A stretch of 46,644 nt of DNA, from assembly GCF_015356865.1 (NCBI RefSeq), contig NZ_JAAFZA010000064.1, forward strand, positions 1-46,644, given 5' to 3'. Origin of the DNA: Catenulispora pinisilvae. Lineage in GTDB: Bacteria; Actinomycetota; Actinomycetes; Streptomycetales; Catenulisporaceae. This document shows, piece after piece, positions 14,117 through 22,283 of the stretch. How positions within the stretch are numbered: the stretch's first letter is position 1; each line of letters starts with the position of its first letter. The notes under the pieces are model-generated. The model was not told the origin of the DNA. It searched no databases and saw only the letters and a program-made list of their open reading frames with translations. The translations under genes were made by a program, and so were the position numbers.

Positions 14117-16525
14117 ATGATCCGCATGGGGATGCGCCTGACGCTGCGCGGCGGCCGGGAAGCCGTGATCCGCCTGATCGTCACCACGCTCGCGGTGGCG
14201 GTCGGGGTCACGGTGATGCTCGGGGTCTTCAGCCTGTTCAACGCCTATCAGAACACGACCGCCCGGCAGTGTTGGGAGTGCTCGCCGACGACCATCCGGT
14301 CCGCGTCCGCGCCCGCGTCAGCTTCCGCCGGCGGAACCGCGTCGCCGCAAGGACCGGGCCGTCCCGTCGGTGTGAACCCCGACGGCACCGTCGACCTGGC
14401 CGCGGCGCAGCAAGCCGGTGCCAAGGAACTCTGGAACTTCTCCCAGGACTTCTTTCAGGGCACCGAGCTGCGCCGCCTCGACCTGGCGGCCCTCACCGCC
14501 GATGCCCCGACCCTGCCCGGCATGAGCACGGTGCCTGCTCCCGGCCAGTACTACGTCTCCCCGGCGCTGTCGCACTTGCTCGCCACCGTCCCGGGCGACG
14601 AACTCGGCGACCGCTTCCCCGGCCACCGGGTCGGGCTCATCCCGCGGACCGCCCTCTACAGCCCGGACGAACTGGCCATCGTCATCGGCCATGCTCCGCA
14701 GGAGCTGGCATCCCGGCAGGCGACCAAGCCGATCACCGCCATGTCGACGGCCAAGGAGGTGAAGGGCACCACCACCATCTACCGGTTCGCCTTCGCCTTC
14801 GGCACCGTCGCCCTGCTGCTCCCGATCATCATCATGGTCGGCACCGCCACCCGGCTGTCGGCGGCCCGCCGGGAGGAGCGCTATGCCGCGATGCGCCTGG
14901 TCGGCGCGACGCCGCGGCAGGTCGCGACGGTCGCCTCGGTCGAGTCGTTCGTCGGCGCGGCCTGCGGCGCGGTCCTGGGCACCCTCGCCTACCTGGCACT
15001 GAGCTCCCAGGTCACGAAGGTGAACGTCACCGGCACCCGGTTCTTCCCCTCGGAGGTCTCCCCGGGCCTGCTCGGCTATCTCGGGGTCCTGATCCTGGTC
15101 CCGGCCGTGTCCGCCTTCGCCGCCGTGCGTTCCCTGCGTCGGGTGCAGTACGACCCGCTGGCCGTCACCCGCCGGGCCACGCCGAAGCCGCCGACCGTGA
15201 AGCGGCTGATCCCGCTGCTGCTCGGCGTGGCGCTGTTCGTGGTCGCGGTCAACCTGCCGGCCACCTCCAACGCCGGCGGCGTGACCTATCCGTCGCTGAT
15301 CCTCACCATGTGGGGCGTCGTCCTCGCCGGGCCCTGGGTCACCATGTGGTCCTCCCGGCTGCTGGCCCGCATCGGCGGCGGGGCGGCGACGATGCTGGCC
15401 GCCCGCCGCCTGGCCGACGATCCGCGGGCGACGTTCCGCACGGTCGCCGGCGTGACCGTCGCGGTGTTCGTCGGGACGGCGGTGGCCGGGGTCCTGCCCA
15501 CCGCGGTCGCGGCCGAGACCTCGGGCCAGCGCGCACCGCTGACCGATGTGCTGCGCCTGCGCTACGACCTGGGCGGCCAAGGGGAGAAGGTCGGCCTCAG
15601 CCCCGACCAGGCCGCGGCCACATTGCACGATCTGCGAGCCATGCCCGGGGTGTCCGCGATCCCGATCTACCTCGGCGCCGCCGCCCCGGGCTGGACCCCG
15701 GCCAGCGGCACCCCGCCGCCGCCCGGCTGGCAGCCGCCGCCGGATTACGTGAGCTGCGCCGAGGCCGCGGCCCTCCCGGCGCTCGGCAGCTGCGCCCCCG
15801 GCCAGACCGTCTCGGTGATCGCCGCCGACGAGTTGTTCATCGACAACCCACTGATGCTGCACCTGCCGGTGCTGGGCTACAGCGACGTCGACCCGACCAA
15901 CGGGCACAGCACCGCCGCGACCGTCCCGCCCGCTATCGACCTCGGCAAGCTCCAGGTCACGACCTTGATGGTCGCCGCCTCGAGTCCCGCGGCCCTGGAA
16001 CGCGCTCGCACCTATCTGGACATCCACGCCCCGGTCCTGATCGGCATGGCCAGCCCGGACGAGTGGTCGACCAACGCCGCCGGCCCGATGACCTTCGGCG
16101 AGGTGGCCTCGGTCCGCGGGGCGCAGTACCGGGCCGCGCAGCAGATGATCATGTTCGTGGTCGGTCTGACCATGTTCGTGGCCGGCTGCGGGATCGCCGT
16201 GGCCACCGCCGGCAGCCTGGTCGAGCGCAAGCGGCCGTTCACCCTGCTCCGGCTGTCCGGCACCCCGCTGCGGACCCTGCGCCGCGTGGTGTTCCTGGAG
16301 TCGGCGCTGCCGCTGTTCGCGGTGTCGGTGCTGTCCGGACTGTCCGCCTACGCGATGGCCCTGATCGCGGTGCGCTCGCTGGCCAAGGGCGTCTCGATGT
16401 CCTTCCCGCTCGGCACCTATTCCGTCGCCGTGTCCGTCGTGGTCGTCGCCGCCCTCGGCGTGATCCTCGGCTCGATGACGCTGCTGAGCCGGATGACGCG
16501 CTCGGAATACGCGCGCTTCGAATAG
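14117..16525 (+). CDS. FtsX-like ABC permease
   Basis: 802 aa. N-terminal helix VIRLIVTTLAVAVGVTVMLGVF (about 18-40), then a large external domain, three helices beginning near 220 (FAFAFGTVALLLPIIIMVG), with the FtsX-type cytosolic motif AARREERYAAMRLVGATPRQV between the first two, and a second central helix cluster around 360-420. A second external domain follows, and the final FtsX module has helices from about 680 (MIMFVVGLTMFVAG) and LVERKRPFTLLRLSGTPLRTL. It therefore has two FtsX domains. With the adjacent ATPase it should export peptides, lipids or drugs; the substrate is unknown. Confidence 0.88.
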   Translation: MIRMGMRLTLRGGREAVIRLIVTTLAVAVGVTVMLGVFSLFNAYQNTTARQCWECSPTTIRSASAPASASAGGTASPQGPGRPVGVNPDGTVDLAAAQQAGAKELWNFSQDFFQGTELRRLDLAALTADAPTLPGMSTVPAPGQYYVSPALSHLLATVPGDELGDRFPGHRVGLIPRTALYSPDELAIVIGHAPQELASRQATKPITAMSTAKEVKGTTTIYRFAFAFGTVALLLPIIIMVGTATRLSAARREERYAAMRLVGATPRQVATVASVESFVGAACGAVLGTLAYLALSSQVTKVNVTGTRFFPSEVSPGLLGYLGVLILVPAVSAFAAVRSLRRVQYDPLAVTRRATPKPPTVKRLIPLLLGVALFVVAVNLPATSNAGGVTYPSLILTMWGVVLAGPWVTMWSSRLLARIGGGAATMLAARRLADDPRATFRTVAGVTVAVFVGTAVAGVLPTAVAAETSGQRAPLTDVLRLRYDLGGQGEKVGLSPDQAAATLHDLRAMPGVSAIPIYLGAAAPGWTPASGTPPPPGWQPPPDYVSCAEAAALPALGSCAPGQTVSVIAADELFIDNPLMLHLPVLGYSDVDPTNGHSTAATVPPAIDLGKLQVTTLMVAASSPAALERARTYLDIHAPVLIGMASPDEWSTNAAGPMTFGEVASVRGAQYRAAQQMIMFVVGLTMFVAGCGIAVATAGSLVERKRPFTLLRLSGTPLRTLRRVVFLESALPLFAVSVLSGLSAYAMALIAVRSLAKGVSMSFPLGTYSVAVSVVVVAALGVILGSMTLLSRMTRSEYARFE

Positions 16526-16539
16526 CAGGCGAACAGAAG

Positions 16540-16574
16540 GCGGCCGGGGCGGACACCTAGTCCGCTCCGGCCGC
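16540..16574 (+). terminator. Terminator after the PadR-ABC operon
   Basis: GCGGCCGGGGCGGA pairs with TCCGCTCCGGCCGC (one mismatch) around a 7-nt loop, 15 nt past the permease stop. Confidence 0.7.
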
Positions 16575-16626
16575 TCCGCTGTTATCTTCGAGCACGGGGT
16601 TTTTCCACATGGGGGAGTCAAGCACC

Positions 16627-17469
16627 ATGCATATCGGGATCAAGGGCATATCCACAGCTGTACTCACCGCGGCGGTTCTGACGACGGCCGCGTGCAGTAG
16701 TTCGGGGTTGATCGGTGCGTCCGCCGGGGGTTCCGGCGGGCCGGGCAGTGTCTTCGGCAAGACGTCGTCCGCTCCGACCGGGGCGCAGTCCGGGGCGCCG
16801 AGCAGTGTCGCCACCGGCTCTTCCAGCGGCGCTCCGAGCAGCGCTGCCACCGGTGGCTCGGGCGGCACTTTGACGGCAGACCAGATCAAGCAGATCCTGC
16901 TGACCGACAAGGACGCCCCGGGCTACACCTACGACGCCTCGGCGGACAGCACGACGACCACCGACACTTCCGGCGCCGTGACGGCCGGAGGCGCCGCCTG
17001 CCAGACGTTCGTCGACGCCCAGAACGGCCTGACCACGAAGTACGGCACGACCGCCGAGGTCGACCGCGAGCTGAAGAAGACCGCCGACGGCCACGTCATC
17101 GAGGACTCGACGATGGCGTTCCCCGCACCGGACAAGGCCGCCGCGGTGATCACGGACCTGACCGCGGGCCTGGCGAACTGCAAGAGCCTGACCATGAACC
17201 AGTCGGGTTCCACGACCACCATGGCGCTCTCCCCGATCCCGCAACTGATCAAGGACGGTCAGGTCGGCTACGTCGACTCCCTCACCATCAGCGGCAAGAC
17301 CGTGCTGATGGCCGCCGATGTCGTCCATGTCGGCACCGGACTGTCCCTGGTCGCCCTGATCGGCCCGATGACGAGCGACAACACGATCCTGCAGCAGATG
17401 GGCTCCACCCTCGGCCACCTGTCGGACCTACAGGTCGGGCGCCTGAAGACCGCACAGGGCATCGGCTGA
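16627..17469 (+). CDS. Putative secreted lipoprotein
   Basis: 280 aa. A signal peptide (ISTAVLTAAVLTTAAC) ends in a lipobox-like TAAC, so the mature protein should be lipid-anchored outside the membrane. A Ser/Gly/Ala-rich linker of about 60 residues follows with a repeated APSS(V/A)ATG-type pattern, then a ~190-residue folded region with two cysteines (ACQTF and ANCKS) and an all-beta/alpha pattern reminiscent of PknH-type extracellular sensor domains. That resemblance is weak. ATG 16627 has GGGGAG 9 nt upstream; an upstream ATG at 16609 lacks this. No catalytic residues are recognisable. Confidence 0.65.
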   Translation: MHIGIKGISTAVLTAAVLTTAACSSSGLIGASAGGSGGPGSVFGKTSSAPTGAQSGAPSSVATGSSSGAPSSAATGGSGGTLTADQIKQILLTDKDAPGYTYDASADSTTTTDTSGAVTAGGAACQTFVDAQNGLTTKYGTTAEVDRELKKTADGHVIEDSTMAFPAPDKAAAVITDLTAGLANCKSLTMNQSGSTTTMALSPIPQLIKDGQVGYVDSLTISGKTVLMAADVVHVGTGLSLVALIGPMTSDNTILQQMGSTLGHLSDLQVGRLKTAQGIG

Positions 17470-17512
17470 CAGGTTGAATTCACTGTTGAGCCCGCGCTGA
17501 TCGCTTGCCGCC

Positions 17513-17544
17513 GGCGGTAGCCTGCCAGCAGGAGTGCTACCGCC
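17513..17544. promoter_or_regulatory. Inverted repeat upstream of second lipoprotein
   Basis: GGCGGTAGC (17513-17521) and GCTACCGCC (17536-17544) are exact complements around a 14-nt loop that itself contains CCTG-ccag-CAGG. TAGCCT at 17518 could be a -10, so the element may be an operator or a 5'-leader hairpin. Confidence 0.4.
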
Positions 17545-17567
17545 ACGGACGTAGCGAGGCGAAGCGT

Positions 17568-18242
17568 ATGAACCGCGTCATGCCGTTGGTGGCCTTGACC
17601 GTCTCAGCGCTGCTCGTCGGCTGTTCGTCGGCGAGCGACAAGGGCAAGCCGCAGGCGTCGAAGACATCCACAACCGTCAGCGCGACAGCGGAGACCGGGA
17701 CTGCCGCGACCGCGACTGCGACATCCGCAGCGACAAGTCAGCCGTCTGTGTCTGCCACATCGCCGCTGGCCGGGATGGCGCTCACGGCCTCCGACCTGCC
17801 CTACGGCTGGGCGCCGTCCCCGCCGGCCGCGGACAGCTCGGTCACGTCGCCCTGCTCCGCGATCACCGCGGACGCCACCGCCCACCTGCCGAACCAGGCC
17901 GAGGTGGACTTCCAGCAGTCGGAGGACGGGCCGTTCCTCCAGGAGATCCTGGCCGGCGGATCGGCTCAGCAGACTCAGGCCGCGTGGTCGGCGGTGCAGA
18001 AGGCGCCGAGCCTGTGCGCCGCGTCAACGCGGTTGGCCACGACACCGTTCCAGTCCTACGGCGACGCGAGCTACGCGTTGGCGCTGACCGCCACCAGGGC
18101 GGGCGTGACCTACGGCGGCGATGTCGTGGTCATCCGCAAGGGGCAGAACTTCGCCGAGGTGGTCGTGTTCGGCGTCGGAAGCGTCCAGCCGGCGCTCGTC
18201 CAGCAGATGGCGGCGAAGGCTGTGGGCAAGCTCGGTTCGTAG
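17568..18242 (+). CDS. Putative secreted lipoprotein
   Basis: 224 aa. The signal peptide MNRVMPLVALTVSALLVGC ends in the lipobox LVGC. A Thr/Ala/Ser linker of about 50 residues follows, then a ~150-residue domain starting at MALTASDLPYGWAPSPP with two cysteines (SPCSAI, SLCAAS). The domain plan resembles the preceding lipoprotein, so the two could be distant paralogues or members of one actinobacterial sensor-like family. ATG 17568 has GAGG 8 nt upstream. The protein probably sits on the outer face of the membrane; role unknown. Confidence 0.65.
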   Translation: MNRVMPLVALTVSALLVGCSSASDKGKPQASKTSTTVSATAETGTAATATATSAATSQPSVSATSPLAGMALTASDLPYGWAPSPPAADSSVTSPCSAITADATAHLPNQAEVDFQQSEDGPFLQEILAGGSAQQTQAAWSAVQKAPSLCAASTRLATTPFQSYGDASYALALTATRAGVTYGGDVVVIRKGQNFAEVVVFGVGSVQPALVQQMAAKAVGKLGS

Positions 18243-18253
18243 GAAGCGCTTCC
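18242..18253. promoter_or_regulatory. Orphan LacI-type operator-like palindrome
   Basis: GGAAGCGCTTCC is a perfect 12-bp palindrome with the central GCGC typical of LacI/GalR-family operators. It overlaps the last base of the preceding stop codon and has no gene start nearby on either strand. Confidence 0.4.
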
Positions 18254-18410
18254 CACGACGAAGTGGAGCGCGTTATCCAATGTCAACAGAAATCAAAATT
18301 GTGAACAGCTTCCAACAAGCCACGACTATGCCTTGCACCAGGGCTGTCAAGGCCGGCGGTCCACAACGAGGACGACACATTGATGGGTTAGTGCCCTGAC
18401 CGTGCCGAAA

Positions 18411-18718
18411 TCAATCTAGATCGATCTGCGCCGATCCTTCGAGAAGTGATCTCAAGCCACGTTCTCCAGACCCGCCGTCGGTGATGAACGTGGCCAGGCG
18501 GCGCTCGGCGGCAGCCGGGCCGAGTGCCGTTGCGTCCCGGACGCGCCCCGCCGCCGCGTGTGCTGTCAAGTCCTTGGCGGCTCCGCGCGGTGGACCTTCA
18601 CAGATCGCGCCGGATCGTCAAGGTGGAGACGCCGATTCCTTTGGTCAGGCCACTGGCGCGCGCACTGCGGGCCCGATGGATCTTCCTCAAGATCAGAGCC
18701 TGTCGTTGAGGTTGGCAT
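18411..18718 (-). pseudogene. Decayed DeoR-family regulator, internally deleted
   Basis: The 632-nt gap at 18243-18874 has no intact gene. On the minus strand, the frame starting near 18717 reads QRQALILRKIHRARSARASG and then LTKGIGVSTLTIRRDL, an unmistakable DeoR helix-turn-helix. It then meets TGA (18600-18598) and continues in the same frame as RQGLDSTRGGGA, matching the DeoR wing (EQGLVTKVHGGA in the intact copy at 22284). A C-terminal piece in another frame reads RRLATFITDGGSGERGLRSL and ends at TGA 18411-18413. There is no in-frame start, one internal stop, a frameshift, and only ~100 codons where a DeoR protein has about 250, so the effector domain is mostly lost. It is divergent from the sugar importer, where a local repressor would be expected. 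Confidence 0.7.
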
Positions 18719-18781
18719 CAGCGGTATCGCACCTGCCGGTTGCAACTGGGTAACGGATGGCTTCCGGACTGTTACGGGATC

Positions 18782-18810
18782 TTGACACTGCCGGTTCGGC
18801 CGAGTGGGAT
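18782..18810 (+). promoter_or_regulatory. Promoter of the sugar ABC operon
   Basis: A perfect TTGACA (18782-18787) is followed after 17 nt by TGGGAT (18805-18810). The binding-protein ATG is 64 nt further on, leaving room for an operator in the leader. Confidence 0.6.
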
Positions 18811-18820
18811 GTGCGACACC

Positions 18821-18836
18821 TGTTCGTTCATGTTCG
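18821..18836 (+). promoter_or_regulatory. Direct repeat, candidate DeoR-family operator
   Basis: TGTTCG occurs at 18821 and again at 18831, exactly one helical turn apart and just downstream of the predicted transcription start. DeoR-family repressors often bind direct repeats of this kind (for example TGTTTG-type sites of corynebacterial SugR). Confidence 0.4.
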
Positions 18837-18874
18837 ATCCTGGTGGCATTCTCACTCGGCAGGGAGACCCTCAT

Positions 18875-20215
18875 ATGACTTCCCCTCGGATTCCCCAAAA
18901 CTTCGAGCGGCCCTTCACGCGTCGAGGCCTTTTCAGGGGGATGGGCGCGGCCGCGGCGTTCGCGGCGGTGCCGGGCGCTTTGGCCGCTTGTTCCTCGAGT
19001 TCGAGTTCGAAATCCACGAGCAACTCCGGCTCGGCCACTTCCCCGGTGACGTTCGGATCCAACTATTCCGACGCCAGCCCGAAGGCGGCGTTCGCGGCGC
19101 TGTGCGCGGCGGCCACGGCGGCCGGCGGCCCGAAGGTGACCATCAACACGGTCGACCACAACACGTTCCAGACCAACATCACCAGCTACCTGCAAGGCAC
19201 CCCGGACGACCTGTTCACCTGGTTCGCCGGCTACCGCATGCAGTACTTCGCGGCGCAGGGCCTGGCGCTGCCCCTCGACGACGTCTGGGCGAAGATCGGC
19301 GGTAACTTCAGCGCCCCGGTGAAGACCCTGTCCACCGGCCTGGACGGCCACCAGTACTTCGTGCCGATCTACAACTACCCGTGGGTGGTCTTCTACAACA
19401 AGAGCCACTTCGCCTCGAAGGGCTACACCGTCCCGACCACGTGGGACGACTTCATCACGCTGTGCAAGAAGATGAAGTCCGACGGCATCGTCCCGTTGGC
19501 CTTCGCCGACAAGGACGGCTGGCCCGCGCTGGGGACGTTCGACATCCTCAACATGCGGATCAACGGGTACGACTACCACCAGAAGCTGATGAAGCACCAG
19601 GTGCCGTGGACCGACCCCGGCGTCAAGGCGGTGTTCGACCAGTGGGCCGAGCTGATGCCGTACATGCAGACCGGCGCCAACGGCCGTATCTGGCAGGACG
19701 CGGCGAAGACGCTGGAGCAGAAGCAGGCCGGCATGATGTTCCAGGGCACCAACCAGGTCGCCGCGCAGTACGTCTCGGACAACGCGAAACTGGACGACCT
19801 GGACTTCTTCCAGTACCCGTCGATCAACCCGACGTACGGCCAGGACTACATGGACGCCCCGACCGACGGTTTCATGATCAGCAAGAAGGCGAAGAACGCG
19901 GCCGGCGCCAAGGCGATCTTGGAGTACATAGGCACCGCGGCCGCCGAGACGACGTTCCTGAAGACCGACCAGTGGGACGTGGGCGTCGCCACCGGGCTAC
20001 AGGCGCCGTCCTACGACGCCATCCAGACGAAGTCGGTCACGACGATCGCGGGCTGCAAGGCCGTGTCGCAGTTCATGGACCGGGACGCCGACCCGGCGAT
20101 GGCCACCGCGATGATCTCGATCATCCAGAAGTTCATCGACGACCCGAGCACCGGCAACATCGCCGGTCTGCAGAACAGCGCCGAGCAGCAGGCGAAGGCG
20201 ATCTACACGTCATGA
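18875..20215 (+). CDS. Sugar ABC transporter substrate-binding lipoprotein (Tat-type)
   Basis: 446 aa. The N-terminus RPFTRRGLFRGMGAAAAFA is a twin-arginine signal (RRGLF) and ends in the lipobox LAAC, so the folded protein is likely exported by Tat and lipid-anchored. The body has the family 1 (CUT1) binding-protein layout: FFYNKSHF-like VVFYNKSHFASKGYTVPTTW, GIVPLAFADKDGWP and a late DGFMISKKAKN strand. It binds a mono- or oligosaccharide. The nearby alpha-galactosidase suggests an alpha-galactoside or galactose-containing ligand. ATG 18875 has AGGGAG 8 nt upstream. The stop overlaps the next gene's ATG (ATGA). Confidence 0.9.
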   Translation: MTSPRIPQNFERPFTRRGLFRGMGAAAAFAAVPGALAACSSSSSSKSTSNSGSATSPVTFGSNYSDASPKAAFAALCAAATAAGGPKVTINTVDHNTFQTNITSYLQGTPDDLFTWFAGYRMQYFAAQGLALPLDDVWAKIGGNFSAPVKTLSTGLDGHQYFVPIYNYPWVVFYNKSHFASKGYTVPTTWDDFITLCKKMKSDGIVPLAFADKDGWPALGTFDILNMRINGYDYHQKLMKHQVPWTDPGVKAVFDQWAELMPYMQTGANGRIWQDAAKTLEQKQAGMMFQGTNQVAAQYVSDNAKLDDLDFFQYPSINPTYGQDYMDAPTDGFMISKKAKNAAGAKAILEYIGTAAAETTFLKTDQWDVGVATGLQAPSYDAIQTKSVTTIAGCKAVSQFMDRDADPAMATAMISIIQKFIDDPSTGNIAGLQNSAEQQAKAIYTS

Positions 20216-21219
20216 CCGACCACGAACTCGACCCGGCGACGGCCGGGGCGCCCCGCGCGCCCCGACGCCGTCGCCGGGTGGGTCGGCTCAGCCGCCGGGA
20301 CAAGGCCGTGGTGGCCGTCCTGCTGGGCCTGCCCATCCTCCTTGACCTCGCGTTCATCTGGGGCCCGGCACTGGGCACGGTCGGCTTGTCGTTCACGAAG
20401 TGGAACGGCGTGGGCGGCCTGTCCACGAAGATCTGCCAGCCGAACGTGCCCTCGATCCTGAACAACGGATGCCTGTACGGCGTCCAGAACTACCACCAGG
20501 CCGCCACCATCTATCCCGAGTTCTGGCCGGCGGTCCGGCACAACCTGATCTGGCTCGCGGTGTTCATGTTCTTCGCGACCCCGTTGGGCATGTTCTTCGC
20601 CGTCCTCATCGACCGCGGCATCAAGGGCAGCCGGATGTATCAGAGCATCCTGTTCCTGCCGGTGATGCTGTCGCTGGCGTTGGTCGGCATCATCTGGGAG
20701 TTCATGTACTCCCAGAACTACGGCCTGATCAACACCGTCATCGGCCACAACCACAACGGCAACGCCATCGACTGGCTCGGCAACCCGAAACTGAACCTGT
20801 GGTCGGTGCTGGTCGAGGCCAGCTGGCGGCAGGCCGGCTACGTGATGGTGCTCTATCTGGCTGGCCTCAAAGCTGTGGACCCGCAGCTGCGCGAGGCGGC
20901 GCTGATGGACGGCACCAACGCCTGGCAGACCTTCTGGAAAGTGGTCTTCCCGGTGATGCGGCCCATCAACATCGTCGTCATGGTCGTGACCGTCATCGAA
21001 TCGCTGCGGGCCTTCGATCTGGTCTACATCACCAACAAGGGCGTCAACGGCCTGGAGCTGCTGTCGGTCCTGGTCACGTCGAACATCGTCGGGGAGACAC
21101 AGCGAGTCGGCTTCGGGTCGGCGCTCGGGGTGGTTCTGCTGGTCATCTCCCTCGTGCCGATCTGTACGTTCCTGTACCTCACGTTCCGCCGCGAGAGCCA
21201 ACCCAAGGGCGCCCGATGA
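20212..21219 (+). CDS. Sugar ABC permease (MalF-like)
   Basis: 335 aa with six predicted transmembrane helices; the first (AVVAVLLGLPILLDLAFIWG) follows an Arg-rich N-terminus. The EAA loop that contacts the ATPase is LREAALMDGTNAWQTFWKVV (near residue 230). It forms the translocation pore with the next gene's product. Overlaps of 4 nt (ATGA) at both ends indicate coupled translation. No ATPase gene lies in the operon, as is usual for actinobacterial CUT1 systems served by a shared MsiK-type ATPase. Confidence 0.9.
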   Translation: MTDHELDPATAGAPRAPRRRRRVGRLSRRDKAVVAVLLGLPILLDLAFIWGPALGTVGLSFTKWNGVGGLSTKICQPNVPSILNNGCLYGVQNYHQAATIYPEFWPAVRHNLIWLAVFMFFATPLGMFFAVLIDRGIKGSRMYQSILFLPVMLSLALVGIIWEFMYSQNYGLINTVIGHNHNGNAIDWLGNPKLNLWSVLVEASWRQAGYVMVLYLAGLKAVDPQLREAALMDGTNAWQTFWKVVFPVMRPINIVVMVVTVIESLRAFDLVYITNKGVNGLELLSVLVTSNIVGETQRVGFGSALGVVLLVISLVPICTFLYLTFRRESQPKGAR

Positions 21220-22130
21220 CTGCACAGACCATTCACACGACGGCGCCCCGCGCCTCGGCCGGCGGTCGCAGGAAGCCGTTGCGCTGGGGACAGATCGCCT
21301 CGCAGGCGTTCCTGATCTGCGCGTGCGTACTGTGGCTGCTGCCGATCGCCTTCGCGCTGTACGTGGCGCTCCGCCCATACTCGGAGACCCAGAAGTACGG
21401 CTACGTGTCGTTGCCGCACCACCTGACGCTGAAGAACTTCAGCGACGCGTGGAGCCAGTCGGACATGGCGCACTACTTCTGGAACTCGGTGCTGATCACC
21501 GTGCCCTCGGTGATCATCGTCCTGGCGCTCGCCTCCGGTCTCGCGTTCGTCCTCACCCGGGTGAACGTCAAGATCAACGTGACCCTGCTGATCGTGTTCA
21601 CGGCCGGGAACCTGCTGCCCCAGCAGGTCATCATCACTCCGCTGTACCGGCTCTTCCTGCAGATCCACGTGCCGACGTTCCTGGCCGGCAGCGGGCTGCT
21701 GTACAACTCGATACTCGGCCTGGTCGTCATCAACGTCTCGTTCCAGCTCGGCTTCTGCACCTTCGTGCTGAGCAACTACATGAAATCGATCCCCGACGAG
21801 ATGTACGAGGCCGCGTTGGTGGACGGAGCGAGTCTGTGGACCCGGTTCCGGAAGCTGACCCTCCCGCTGTGCCGCCCCGCGCTGGCGGCCCTGGCGACGC
21901 TGTTGACGACCTGGATCTACAACGACTTCTTCTGGGCCATCACCTTGATGTCGTCGGGCGACAAGCGACCCGTCACCTCCGCGTTGGCCAACTTGCAGGG
22001 CCAGTTCGTGAGCAACCAGAACCTGATCGCCGCGGCCGCGATGATCGTGGCGATTCCGACACTGGTCGTGTACGTGCTGTTGCAGAAGCAGTTCATCGCC
22101 GGACTGTCGCTGGGGAGCAGCAAGGGCTGA
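21216..22130 (+). CDS. Sugar ABC permease (MalG-like)
   Basis: 304 aa with six helices. The first is ASQAFLICACVLWLLPIAFA; the EAA motif is MYEAALVDGASLWTRFRKLT near residue 195, followed by LPLCRPALAAL. The arrangement and the length match MalG-type permeases. It pairs with the preceding MalF-like protein. Its ATG overlaps the upstream stop (ATGA). The DeoR-family gene begins 153 nt downstream in the same direction. Confidence 0.9.
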   Translation: MTAQTIHTTAPRASAGGRRKPLRWGQIASQAFLICACVLWLLPIAFALYVALRPYSETQKYGYVSLPHHLTLKNFSDAWSQSDMAHYFWNSVLITVPSVIIVLALASGLAFVLTRVNVKINVTLLIVFTAGNLLPQQVIITPLYRLFLQIHVPTFLAGSGLLYNSILGLVVINVSFQLGFCTFVLSNYMKSIPDEMYEAALVDGASLWTRFRKLTLPLCRPALAALATLLTTWIYNDFFWAITLMSSGDKRPVTSALANLQGQFVSNQNLIAAAAMIVAIPTLVVYVLLQKQFIAGLSLGSSKG

Positions 22131-22218
22131 GTCCGACGGCCGGGTCGGCACCGCGACGCCTCTTGCGGGAAGCAGAGTTTTGTCGTGTACTCCACGTTGG
22201 TCGGTTCTGAGCGATCCT

Positions 22219-22238
22219 GATGGCTTTCGATGGCTTCG
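22219..22238 (+). promoter_or_regulatory. Direct repeat upstream of the deoR-type gene
   Basis: GATGGCTT repeats exactly at 22219 and 22229 (10-nt period), 46 nt before the regulator's ATG. It is a candidate autoregulatory site; the sequence differs from the TGTTCG repeat upstream of the importer. Confidence 0.35.
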
Positions 22239-22283
22239 TACCCCCGGCAGCGGGCGGGCGAGGCGAGGGGACGGGAGGGACGG

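Noticed and set aside
14318-16621. 767-residue ORF antisense to the FtsX permease
   Set aside because: Low-complexity Arg/Gly/His composition typical of shadow frames; the opposite strand encodes a clear permease.
18243-18874. Mobile element in the gene-poor gap
   Set aside because: No transposase fragment, terminal inverted repeats or target duplication found; a DeoR relic explains most of it.
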